64,000 nt of DNA, taken from NCBI GenBank assembly GCA_035534855.1, contig DATLRD010000060.1, positions 7,245 through 71,244 on the forward strand. Reading direction: 5' to 3'. The stretch is from DATARH01 sp035534855 (GTDB lineage: Bacteria > Pseudomonadota > Alphaproteobacteria > ATCC43930 > CGMCC-115725). Positions 6,933 through 15,900 of this stretch are shown piece by piece. Below the pieces are notes generated by a model that did not search any database, was not told the origin of the DNA, and was given only the letters and a program-made list of their open reading frames with translations. How positions within the stretch are numbered: the first letter of the stretch is position 1; every line of letters starts with the position of its first letter. The translations under genes and the position numbers were made by a program.

Positions 6933-8168
6933 TCAGCGCGGCGTGCGCTGGATGTTGGCGCTGCGCACCGGGATGCCGGTCTCTTCGTAGCAGACCCGCG
7001 CCAGCTCGGCGACGCCCGCGCGGATTTCCTCCTTGCTGGTCAGCGCGAAGCACAGCCGCAGCCGCGATTTGGAGTCTGCGCCTTCGCAGGCCCATTCGGG
7101 TCCGGGATTGAGCGCGATGCCGGCGGCGGCGGCCGGCTGCACCAGCTTCATGATGTCGACCTCGTCAGGCAGCTTCATCCACAGAAAGATGCCGCCCTTC
7201 GGGATCCACGGCTCGACCGAGGTTCCGAACTCTCGCTCCAGCGCCTCGACCATCGTGTCGAGCTTGCCTTTGAGCGTCGCGCTTAGCTCGTCGACATGCT
7301 CGCCGAAATGCTCCGAGAAATATTCGGCGACAACCATCTGTTCGAGCGCACCGCAGCCGCTGTCGGTGCGGCAGGCGATCATCCGGCTCATGAACTGCCA
7401 ATCGGCGATGCAGTAGCCGAGCCGCAACGCCGGCGCCAACGTCTTCGAAAACGAGCCGATATGCACGACATGCTCGGGGTCGAGCGAATAGATCGCCGGC
7501 GGAACCTGCGCGCCGCCCCAGATCAGGTCGGCATAGCATTCGTCCTCGAAGATCGGCACGCCGTACTCGCGGGCGACCGCGACCAGCTGGAGGCGCCGGT
7601 CGAGCGGCATGATGCTGCCGGTCGGGTTCTGGATGGTGGGGATCGTGTAGATGTATTTCGGGGTGACGCCCTTGCTCTTGAGGTCTTTCAGGATGTTGGC
7701 GAGCGCGTCGATGCGGATGCCGTCTTCGTCGAGCGGCGCGGCGACAATCTTATGCCCCTCGCGCTTCAGCTTGGTGATCGCCCCGCCATAGGTAAATTCT
7801 TCGAGAATCACCGTGTCGCCGGGTTCGAGCAGCACCGTGTTGATCAGGTCGATCCCCTGGCCCGACCCGGCGGTGATCAGGATGTCGTCGGTCGTGCAGT
7901 CGATGCCGCGCAGTTTTGCCTTGTTCCTGACGAACTCGCGCAGGCCAACGTAGCCTTGCGAGCCCTGCGCGGCGGTGTACATCGCCAGCTTGCTGCCCTC
8001 TTTGCGCAGCGCCGCGGTGGCTGCCGCGATCAGCCCATCGACCGGGATCAGCGTCGGATCGTTGTGCCCGCCGATGAAATTGTACTTGGGATACCCGTTA
8101 AAGCGCGCCGCCGGCGCCGGCAGGTTGCGGGCAAACAGGTTCGGATAGGCAAATCCGGAGCCGCTCAT
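6933..8168 (-). CDS. PLP-dependent aminotransferase, class I/II (LysN-like)
   Basis: This 411-residue fold-type I aminotransferase resembles 2-aminoadipate transaminases and the catalytic domains of MocR proteins. The PLP-binding lysine is in HIGSFSKTLAPALRLGY. Other markers are TAGSGQGIDLI, YTIPTIQNPTGSIMP and FEDECYADLIW. The ATG at 8168 has GAAGGGAA nine bases upstream. It sits 56 bases downstream of rfbA on the same strand. A sugar aminotransferase would be expected in a dTDP-amino-sugar pathway, but this enzyme's family acts on amino acids, so a role with rfbAB is not supported. Confidence 0.82.
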   Translation of the reverse strand: MSGSGFAYPNLFARNLPAPAARFNGYPKYNFIGGHNDPTLIPVDGLIAAATAALRKEGSKLAMYTAAQGSQGYVGLREFVRNKAKLRGIDCTTDDILITAGSGQGIDLINTVLLEPGDTVILEEFTYGGAITKLKREGHKIVAAPLDEDGIRIDALANILKDLKSKGVTPKYIYTIPTIQNPTGSIMPLDRRLQLVAVAREYGVPIFEDECYADLIWGGAQVPPAIYSLDPEHVVHIGSFSKTLAPALRLGYCIADWQFMSRMIACRTDSGCGALEQMVVAEYFSEHFGEHVDELSATLKGKLDTMVEALEREFGTSVEPWIPKGGIFLWMKLPDEVDIMKLVQPAAAAGIALNPGPEWACEGADSKSRLRLCFALTSKEEIRAGVAELARVCYEETGIPVRSANIQRTPR

Positions 8169-8224
8169 GAGCTTGTTCCCTTCGGGTCCTTCACCGGGCG
8201 ACGCCGGCACCGCTGCGACGAGTA

Positions 8225-9088
8225 TTACTCCAGCAGCGCGGCGAGGTAACGCCCGTACTCGCTCTTGCCAAAGCGGCGCGACGCCGCGGCGAGCTGGTCG
8301 GGGCCGATATAGCCCATGTGAAAGGCGACCTCCTCGGGGCAGGCGATCTTGAGCCCCTGGCGCATCTCGACCGTGCGCACGAATTCGCCGGCCCCGATCA
8401 ATGATTCGTGGGTGCCGGTGTCGAACCACGCCGCGCCGCGCCCCAGCTTTTGCACGCGCAGCGTGCCGGCGCGCAGATAGACATTGTTGAGGTCGGTGAT
8501 CTCCAATTCGCCGCGCGCCGATGGCCGAAGCCCGGCGGCGATCTCGACCGCGGCCTCGTCGTAGAAATACAGCCCGGTGACCGCCCAGGGCGAGCGCGGC
8601 TGGGCCGGCTTTTCCTCGATCGAGACGGCGGTGCCGGCGGCGTCGAACTCGACGACCCCGTAGGCCTGCGCATTGCGCACCTTATAGGCGAAGACCGTCG
8701 CGCCGGGGTGCGGCACCGCCGCTGCCTGCAGAGCCCCCGACAGCCCGCCCCCGTAGAAGATGTTGTCGCCCAGCACCAGCGCGACCGGCTCGCCGGCGAT
8801 GAAGTCGCGGCCGATCAGAAACGCCTGTGCCAGCCCATCGGGCCGCGGCTGTACCGCGTAGGAGATCGCGATTCCCCACTGGCTGCCGTCGCCGAGCAGC
8901 GCCTCGAAACGCAGCCGCTCTTCGGGCGTCGTGATCACCAGGATGTCGCGGATGCCGGCCAGCATCAGCGTGGTCAGCGGGTAGTAGATCATCGGCTTGT
9001 CGTAAACCGGCAGCAGCTGCTTGCTGACCACCAGCGTCACCGGATGCAGTCGCGTGCCCGAGCCGCCGGCGAGGATGATCCCTTTCAT
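8225..9088 (-). CDS. rfbA: Glucose-1-phosphate thymidylyltransferase
   Basis: This enzyme joins dTTP and glucose-1-phosphate to give dTDP-glucose, the first step of dTDP-deoxysugar synthesis. The 287-residue protein starts MKGIILAGGSGTRLHP, the nucleotide-binding signature, followed by KQLLPVYDKPMIYYPL, LVLGDNIFYGG and GRGAAWFDTGTHESL, all diagnostic for RmlA. The start ATG overlaps the rfbB stop (ATGA), so the two are translationally coupled. No rfbC or rfbD is in the window. Confidence 0.95.
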   Translation of the reverse strand: MKGIILAGGSGTRLHPVTLVVSKQLLPVYDKPMIYYPLTTLMLAGIRDILVITTPEERLRFEALLGDGSQWGIAISYAVQPRPDGLAQAFLIGRDFIAGEPVALVLGDNIFYGGGLSGALQAAAVPHPGATVFAYKVRNAQAYGVVEFDAAGTAVSIEEKPAQPRSPWAVTGLYFYDEAAVEIAAGLRPSARGELEITDLNNVYLRAGTLRVQKLGRGAAWFDTGTHESLIGAGEFVRTVEMRQGLKIACPEEVAFHMGYIGPDQLAAASRRFGKSEYGRYLAALLE

Positions 9089-10170
9089 GCGCCGGCTCCC
9101 GCGGCAACGGCGGCGGTGCTGCCGGTGCCGAGACGGTCGCCACGATACCGCCCCTGCCAGATCGGCTGCCACCACCAGCGATTGTCGAGATACCATTGCA
9201 CGGTCTTGCGCAAACCGCTCTCGACGGTTTCGCGCGGCTGCCAGCCCAGCTCGCCGCGCAATTTGCGCCAGTCCATCGCATAGCGCAGATCGTGGCCGGG
9301 CCGGTCGCCGACAAATTCGATGAGCCGCGCGTGCGGGCGGTGCGGCGACTCCGGCACCAGTTCGTCGAGCAGGGCGCAGAGCATGGTGACGAGCGCGAGA
9401 TTGGTGCGCTCGCCGTCGCCGCCGATAATGTAGCTCTCGCCCGGCCGGCCGCTTGTCAGCACCGCGTGAAGCGCGCGCGCGTGGTCGTCGACGTACAGCC
9501 AGTCGCGGACGTTCTCGCCCGTGCCGTAAACCGGGATCGGTTCGCCGTGCAGTGCCTTGAGGATTGCCAGCGGGATCAGCTTCTCGGGAAAATGAAACGG
9601 CCCGTAATTATTCGAGCAGTTGCTGGTCAGGGTCGGCACCCCGTAGGTCTCGTGCCAGGCGCGCACCAGATGGTCCGCTGCCGCTTTTGACGCGGAATAG
9701 GGCGAATTGGGCTGATAGCGGCTGGTTTCGCTGAAGGCGCCGGTGGCCCCGAGCGAGCCGAACACCTCGTCGGTCGAGACGTGATGGAAACGGAATCTCG
9801 CCGCCTCCGCTGCCGGAAGCCCGCGCCAATAGGCGAGCGCCGCCTGGAGCAGCGTGTAGGTGCCCTCGATATTGGTCTTGATGAAGGCGCCGGGACCGTC
9901 GATCGAGCGGTCGACATGCGATTCGGCGGCAAGATGCAGGATCGCATCGGGCGCGAACGAGGCCATGAGGGCGCCAATCGCCTGGCCGTCGCAGATATCG
10001 GCGCGCGCGAAGCGGTAGGCAGGATGGTCGGCGATGCTGCGCAGCGAATCGAGGTTGGCGGCGTAGGTCAGCTTGTCGACATTGAGCACGCTCGCGCCGA
10101 GTTCACCGACAAATAAACGGCACACCGCCGAGCCGATGAACCCGGCGCCGCCGGTAACCATAATCTTCAT
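9085..10170 (-). CDS. rfbB: dTDP-glucose 4,6-dehydratase
   Basis: This enzyme converts dTDP-glucose to dTDP-4-keto-6-deoxyglucose using bound NAD. The 361-residue short-chain dehydrogenase/reductase has the Rossmann motif TGGAGFIGS at the N-terminus, HLAAESHVDRSIDGP, VSTDEVFGSLG, the catalytic YSASKAAADH, and SNNYGPFHFPEKLIP. The C-terminus has about 15 extra Ala/Gly-rich residues. It lies 80 bases downstream of an unrecognised gene (10251-11303) on the same strand, which may put that protein in the same glycan pathway. Confidence 0.95.
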   Translation of the reverse strand: MKIMVTGGAGFIGSAVCRLFVGELGASVLNVDKLTYAANLDSLRSIADHPAYRFARADICDGQAIGALMASFAPDAILHLAAESHVDRSIDGPGAFIKTNIEGTYTLLQAALAYWRGLPAAEAARFRFHHVSTDEVFGSLGATGAFSETSRYQPNSPYSASKAAADHLVRAWHETYGVPTLTSNCSNNYGPFHFPEKLIPLAILKALHGEPIPVYGTGENVRDWLYVDDHARALHAVLTSGRPGESYIIGGDGERTNLALVTMLCALLDELVPESPHRPHARLIEFVGDRPGHDLRYAMDWRKLRGELGWQPRETVESGLRKTVQWYLDNRWWWQPIWQGRYRGDRLGTGSTAAVAAGAGA

Positions 10171-10250
10171 CGCCTGATCCGTCCCCCGACGCGCCGCCCG
10201 ACTGCGGCAGCCAAATTATAAAAATTGCAATCCGGCGGCAACGTACGGCG

Positions 10251-11303
10251 CTAGAGGCCGAGCACCGTCGTCAGCTCCGACGGGATGTCGGAGCCATCGG
10301 CCGATCGCGGCGCCAGAGTCACGTGACCGAGAGCCAGCCGGCCGCCCGGCGCAGCACCGGTATTGACGATCGTCACGCCGATCGAGCGCCCGTAGGACGC
10401 TTCGATTGAAAACGGCAGTGTGGCGGTTCCGATGCCGCGGCCGTCCGGCGCGATGTGGCCGCGGGCAAGAACCGCGTGCGGTGCCATCGCCGTGATCTCG
10501 ACATCGAAGCCGATCCCGGTCGCTTCCTTCGACACGCCCAGCGTGATGGTGGCCTGCCAATCGCCCGGCGGCAGGTCGATCTGGGGGCCGTTGACAAGCA
10601 GCCGGCTCGCATCCCCGATGTCGATCGCCTCATCGGCCGGCAACGAAGGCTCGCCGTGGCGCCAGAACAGCGCGTGATCCCAGATGATCTCGTAGAACCC
10701 GCCATCACGAAAATTGGCCACGTAGGCGCCCAGTGCACCACCGCCGAGCGCGCGGTGGCCGGGATCGAGCGAATCCCACCATGCTTCGAGCTCATCGGCC
10801 GCATCTGCTGTGCTCGGGCAGGGGAGGGCGGCGAGGATCTCGCCGATCGCCGCCTCGCCAAGCGTGATCCCCAGCGCGCCGCCGAGCGTGGCAACCGTGG
10901 CGGCGGCGTCGTGCTCGCCGCGGCCGGCGTGAATAACCAGGACGTCGGGAAGACCGGCGCAGACATACGCCGCGGCGCAGGATCGCGCGGCCTCCTGCGT
11001 CGCATCGCGGAAATTGCCGCCATTCGCTGCTGCCAGCTCGCGAAGTGCGAAGCGTGGGTCGTCGAGCGCGACGAGAACCCGCCCGCGCGCCTCGGAGAGC
11101 AACGCGCGCAGCCCCTCGCTCGCATGCCGCGACGTGACCACCAGATGCGGTTCGGTCAGCCGCAGCAGGCTAAAGGCGACCACTTCAGGGGATTGCGCCG
11201 GCGCCAGCATGACCGGCCCGACGGCGCTTTCGATCAGCCTGGCGACGATCGCGTCGCACCATTGTGAAAACCGGCCCGGCAGGCCGATCGAAAAGAAAAT
11301 CAT
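10251..11303 (-). CDS. Unrecognised two-part protein, paralogue A
   Basis: I do not recognise this 350-residue protein. It is a clear paralogue of the divergent gene at 11409: both start with an aromatic/hydrophobic strand followed by GLPGRF and WCDA (residues 7-18), and both have ALDDPR at 79-84. Near residue 234 both have a GP-x-I-x-[LI]-x-PG-x-W segment followed by SKEAT. The first two motifs loosely recall the phosphate-binding loop and DPR motif of sulfotransferases, but the loop lacks the usual residues. The C-terminal ~110 residues look like a beta-sandwich. It precedes rfbB and rfbA on the same strand, suggesting a glycan-related role. Confidence 0.6.
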   Translation of the reverse strand: MIFFSIGLPGRFSQWCDAIVARLIESAVGPVMLAPAQSPEVVAFSLLRLTEPHLVVTSRHASEGLRALLSEARGRVLVALDDPRFALRELAAANGGNFRDATQEAARSCAAAYVCAGLPDVLVIHAGRGEHDAAATVATLGGALGITLGEAAIGEILAALPCPSTADAADELEAWWDSLDPGHRALGGGALGAYVANFRDGGFYEIIWDHALFWRHGEPSLPADEAIDIGDASRLLVNGPQIDLPPGDWQATITLGVSKEATGIGFDVEITAMAPHAVLARGHIAPDGRGIGTATLPFSIEASYGRSIGVTIVNTGAAPGGRLALGHVTLAPRSADGSDIPSELTTVLGL

Positions 11304-11347
11304 CGGGCCGCAAACCGCATGACGCGCTCACACTCGCGGCGTAACGG

Positions 11348-11365
11348 TTTCCGCGCAAGCGGAAA
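11348..11365 (+). promoter_or_regulatory. Perfect hairpin between the divergent paralogues
   Basis: TTTCCGC and GCGGAAA flank a GCAA tetraloop in the 105-base region between the two divergent genes. Its central position makes a shared operator plausible; it could also be an intergenic palindrome with no regulatory role. Confidence 0.4.
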
Positions 11366-11408
11366 GTGTTCTAGATAATCGCCCGAGTCCCAACGAGCTG
11401 CTTGGCGC

Positions 11409-12401
11409 ATGCTGTATTTCGTGGTCGGGCTTCCCGGTCGGTTCGCCGCATGGTGCGATGCGGTCGTCGCTCATCTGGTCGCTCCAATGGCCGCCTCTGG
11501 CGCGATAATCGCCGCCGACACGCCGTCCGAGATGGCGGAGTGCGCGGTGCGGTCCAATCTGTCGCACGGGGTCGTTTCGAGCCGTCGGCCCGGGAGCCGG
11601 CTGCGCGCGGCGCTGAGTGAGACCGGACGCAGCTTCATCGTCGCACTCGACGATCCGCGCCATGCGCTGGCCGATCTGGCCGGGGAGCCGCTGGCGGCCG
11701 CGGCGGTGATCCCGACGATCGCTTCCAGTTGCGGCGCGGTTGTGCCGTATGTGAACGCCCCCGGTGCGCTTGTCGTGCGTGCCGCCGAAGCCGCTGCCGA
11801 CCCGGTAGCCACGGCCGGCGCGATCGCCGCCCATCTCGACCGGGATGCCGACGGCGCCGCACTCGCCGGCATTGTCGGCGCCTTGGCGGCGCAAGGGATC
11901 GGCCCCGACACGGCCGCGTCGCAGGCGCGCTGGGACGCGCTCGACGCCGACCAGCGCGCCTGGGCCGAGGGGGCGCTCGCCGGCTATGGCGGCTGTTTCG
12001 CCGGCGGGCCGGTGGCGCCGCTGTCGTGGGCGCGCAACCTGTTCTTTCTCGGCGACCGGCCCGACGAGCGGGCGAGCTGGATTATCGACATCACCGGGCG
12101 GGCGCGATGCCTGCTGCAGGGCCCGGGAATCATGATCGCGCCCGGCAACTGGACAGTCGGCGTGAAGCTGCTGTTTTCCAAGGAGGCGACCGAGCACGAA
12201 TTCCTCGTCGAGCTGCTGAGCGATCGGCAGCTGGCAGCGACGACCGTGCGGCCGGAGCGCGAAGGACGGCTCGATGTCGATTTCCCGCTGACGGTCGACG
12301 AAGACGGCAATCAGCCGCTGACGATTCGCCTGTCAAGCCACCGCGCGGCGTTTGACGGCGCCTGCGCGATGGACGTGACAGTGCTGACGCCGCACCGATA
12401 A
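11409..12401 (+). CDS. Unrecognised two-part protein, paralogue B
   Basis: This 330-residue protein is the divergent partner of 10251-11303 and shares its architecture: GLPGRF and WCDA at residues 7-18, ALDDPR at 79-84, and near 234 LLQGPGIMIAPGNW followed by FSKEATEHEF. The middle (about 90-220) is poorly conserved between the two and Ala-rich here. There is no signal peptide or membrane segment, so it is probably cytosolic. The C-terminal module shares the GP-x(n)-PG-aromatic motif with the modules of the WcbI fusion at 51048. No function is assigned. Confidence 0.6.
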   Translation: MLYFVVGLPGRFAAWCDAVVAHLVAPMAASGAIIAADTPSEMAECAVRSNLSHGVVSSRRPGSRLRAALSETGRSFIVALDDPRHALADLAGEPLAAAAVIPTIASSCGAVVPYVNAPGALVVRAAEAAADPVATAGAIAAHLDRDADGAALAGIVGALAAQGIGPDTAASQARWDALDADQRAWAEGALAGYGGCFAGGPVAPLSWARNLFFLGDRPDERASWIIDITGRARCLLQGPGIMIAPGNWTVGVKLLFSKEATEHEFLVELLSDRQLAATTVRPEREGRLDVDFPLTVDEDGNQPLTIRLSSHRAAFDGACAMDVTVLTPHR

Positions 12402-12404
12402 CGA

Positions 12405-12662
12405 CTACAATTCAAGTACACGGCGCAGGCAGTCCTCGACGGTGGTGTTCTCCCACTCGCTCATTTCGGCGGCCAGCGCCTCGTCCTGTTCGACCGCCAA
12501 GGCAGCTTGAAAAAGCGGGTCGGCGTCATCAGCCACCTCGACCGGCAGCGCGTGATCGAGCAGCTTTTCGATGAATTTGCTTCGCTGGCGGAGCGGCACC
12601 GCCCTGCGGAAACGGCGCGCAAGCTCGTAGGGAAGGCGCACCAGGATTTGTTCGGAAGCCAT
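12405..12662 (-). CDS. Small RHH-like DNA-binding protein (orphan antitoxin?)
   Basis: This 85-residue protein begins MASEQILVRLPYELARRF. A strand followed by FRRAVPLRQRSKFIEKLLDHAL fits a ribbon-helix-helix fold as found in antitoxins and small repressors. The acidic C-terminus (DEALAAEMSEWENTTVED) is typical of a toxin-neutralising tail, but no toxin gene adjoins it. The ATG at 12662 is chosen because the helix-strand core begins right after it; a TTG at 12707 would overlap the upstream gene. It ends three bases from the convergent gene at 12401. Confidence 0.6.
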   Translation of the reverse strand: MASEQILVRLPYELARRFRRAVPLRQRSKFIEKLLDHALPVEVADDADPLFQAALAVEQDEALAAEMSEWENTTVEDCLRRVLEL

Positions 12663-12694
12663 GCCCACCCGGCACCGATGTGCAGCGGCGGTGA

Positions 12695-12898
12695 TCAAGG
12701 CCGCCAACGCTTGCGCGGCGCCGGATTGAGGGCCGTGGTAACGATGCCGCAGCGCCGCAGCGTTTCTTCCTCGAGCTTGAAGATCAGGCGCAGCTTCGCG
12801 TGCCAGTCGTCGGTCTTGCTCGTTTCGAGCCGTTCCTGGACGGTGCGCTCCACTTCGTTCATCGGTTCGACGAAAAGCGCTTCATCAGACGCAGACAT
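12695..12898 (-). CDS. Hypothetical small protein, 67 aa
   Basis: I do not recognise this protein. It is charged and mostly helical in appearance (VERTVQERLETSKTDDWHAKLRLIFKLEEETLRR) with a basic, proline-containing tail. It starts with ATG after a GGGGGG stretch and ends 32 bases before the RHH gene on the same strand, so the two probably form a small operon lying between nrdJ and the paralogue pair. It does not resemble any toxin family I know, so a toxin-antitoxin assignment is not made. Confidence 0.45.
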   Translation of the reverse strand: MSASDEALFVEPMNEVERTVQERLETSKTDDWHAKLRLIFKLEEETLRRCGIVTTALNPAPRKRWRP

Positions 12899-12922
12899 CG
12901 CTAGCCCCCCGTCAAATCCCGC

Positions 12923-15900
12923 TCACGAACACCCGCTGGTCGAGCCGCAGGTGTCGCACTTCAGGCAGGTGCCGTTGCGCACCAGCGTGAAGTTGCCGCA
13001 TTCGCCGCAGCTGTCGCCCTCGTAGCCCTTCATCCGCGCCTCGCGAATGCGGTCGAAACGGGGATCTTCGACCGGCATCAGCGCGGCGACCGACATCGTC
13101 TCGACGGCGAGCGCGCCGGCAAAGAGCGGCATGTCGGGAGCCGCCGCCTCGGCGCGCGCGGCCGTGCCGCGCTTGCCGCCGCCGCCGTGCAGCACGGTCA
13201 GCTTGTTGCGGACATACCCGGTCGAGGCGACCTTTTGCATCATCGCCGCGACCTCGGCGCCGCTGTCGCCGGATTCGCGCAGGTTTGATTCGGCGGCGGT
13301 TCCCTTGCCGACCGTGTCGGGCATCAGATCGCCCGGCTCGACATGGGCAAGATCGCTGCGCCCGAGATACGAGATCGCCACCTCGCGGAACAGATAGTCG
13401 AGGATCGAGGTCGCCATCTTGATCGCGTCGTTGCCCTCGACCATCCCCGACGGCTCGAACCGGGTGAAGGTGAAGGCTTCGACGAACTCCTCGAGCGGCA
13501 CGCCGTATTGCAGCCCGATCGAGATCGCGATCGCGAAATTGTTCATCAGCGAGCGGAAGGCCGAACCTTCCTTGTGCATGTCGATGAACACCTCGGCGAG
13601 GCCGCCATCCTCCCATTCGCCGGTGCGCAGATAGACCTTGTGGCCGCCGACGATCGCCTTCTGGGTATAGCCCTTGCGCCGGTTCGGCAGCCGGCGACGC
13701 TCGGCGCGGCTGACATAGCGCTCTATGACCCGCTCGACGATGCGCTCGGCGACGACCGGGACGCGCTCGGCCGGCGACTGGGACATCAGCTCGGCCGACC
13801 GGTCGTCGGCATCCTCGTCATCGCCGAACAGGGTCGAGGCGAGCGGCTGCGACAGTTTCGAGCCGTCGCGGTAGAGCGCGGTCGCCTTGAGGCCGAGCTG
13901 CCAGGACAGGAGGTACGCGTCCTTGCATTCCTCAACGGTCGCCGCGTTGGGCATGTTGATGGTTTTCGAGATCGCGCCGGTGATGAACGGCTGCGCCGCC
14001 GCCATCATGCGGATATGGCTTTCGACCGACAGGCAGCGCGTGCCGTTGCGGCCGCACGGGTTGGCGCAGTCAAACACCGCCAGGTGCCGCGGCTTGAGGT
14101 GCGGCGCGCCTTCGAGCGTCATCGCGCCACAGCAATGGGTGTTGGCCGCTTCGATCTCGGCACGCGAGAAGCCAAGTGCGGAAAGCAGGTCGAAGCCGGG
14201 CTCGTTGAGCACCGCGAGGTCGATGCCGAGCCGCTCGGTGCAGAAGTTTTCGCCGAGCGTCCATTTGTTGAATGCAAACTTGATGTCGAAGGCCGAGCCG
14301 ACCGCCGCCTCGATCGAGGCGAGCGCGGTGGCGTCGAAGCCGCGCGCGGCGAGCGTCTGGTGGTTGATGCCGGGCGCACCGGCGAGCGTGCCGTGGCCCA
14401 GCGCATAGCGCTCGATCGCCGCTGCCTCAGCCTCGCTGTAGCCGAGCGTCGCGAGCGCCTGCGGCACCATGCGGTTGATGATCTTGAAATATCCGCCGCC
14501 AGCCAGCTTCTTGAACTTGACCAGCGCGAAATCCGGCTCGATCCCGGTGGTGTCGCAATCCATCACGAGGCCGATCGTGCCGGTCGGCGCGATCACCGTG
14601 GCCTGGGCGTTGCGGAAACCGTGCTTTTCGCCAAGCGCCAGCGCCTCGTCCCATGCCGCGCCGGCCGCCGCGGCAAGCGGCTTATCGGGGCAGTTGGCAA
14701 CGTCGAGCGCCACCGGCAGCACCGACAGCCCCTCGTATCCGGTGCGCTCGCTGTGCGCGGCACGGCGATGGTTGCGGATCACCCGCAGCATCGCCGCGCG
14801 GTTCTTGGCATAACCGGGGAACGCGCCGAGCTCGCCCGCCATCTCGGCCGAGGTGGCGTAGCTGCCGCCCGTCAACAGCGCGGTGATCGCGCCGCCGATC
14901 GCCCGGCCCTCATCGCTGTCATAGGGGATGCCCATCGACATCAAGAGGCCGCCGAGATTGGCGTAACCGAGGCCGAGCGTGCGGTAGGCGTAGCTGAGCC
15001 GCGCGATCTCCTTCGACGGAAACTGCGCCATCATCACCGACAGTTCCAGCACCAGCGTCCACAGCCGCACCGCGTGCGCGAAATCATCGACCGCAAAGCT
15101 GCCGTCGGGCCGGCCATAGGCCATCAGGTTGAGCGAGGCGAGGTTGCACGCCGTGTCGTCGAGGAACATGTATTCCGAGCACGGATTGGAGGCGTTGATC
15201 CGCCCGCTTTCCGGGCAGGTGTGCCACTCGTTGATCGTCGTGTCGAACTGCAAGCCCGGATCGGCCGAGGCCCACGCGGCAAAGCCGATGCGGTCCCACA
15301 ATTCGCGCGCCGGCAGCGTTTTGGCGACCTTTCCGTCGGTGCGGCGGATCAGGTCCCACGGCTGGTCGTTGCGCACCCGGTCGAGGAAGGAATTGGTGAT
15401 TCGCACCGTGTTGTTAGAGTTCTGGCCCGAGACAGTCAGGTACGCCTCGGAATCCCAGTCGGTGTCGTAGGTACGGAAATCGATCGTCGCGAAACCCTGG
15501 CGCGCGAACTGAATGACCCGCTGGACATAATTTTCCGGGATCAACACCCGCCGCGCGGCACGGATTTCGGCCTTCAGCGCCGGGTTCTTTGCCGGGTCGA
15601 ACGGGTCCTCGGCCTCGACCCGGCAGGCTGCCATGATCCGGTTGAGGTGCCTGGCCGCCAGCTTGGAGCCGGAGACCAGCGCCGCGACCTTTTGTTCTTC
15701 GATCACCTTCCAGTCGATATACTTCTCAATGTCGGGATGGTCGGCGTCGACGATCACCATCTTGGCGGCGCGCCGCGTCGTCCCGCCCGACTTGATCGCG
15801 CCGGCGGCGCGGTCGCCGATCTTGAGAAAGCTCATCAACCCCGACGAGCGTCCGCCGCCCGACAGTTTCTCGCCGTCGCCGCGCAGCTTGGAAAAGTTCG

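Noticed and set aside
10251..12401. Walker A NTPase reading of GLPGRF
   Set aside because: The segment lacks the GxxxxGK[ST] lysine and serine/threonine; a P-loop NTPase is not supported.
12405..12898. Classical toxin-antitoxin module
   Set aside because: The RHH protein is antitoxin-like but no PIN, MazF, RelE or other toxin fold is next to it.
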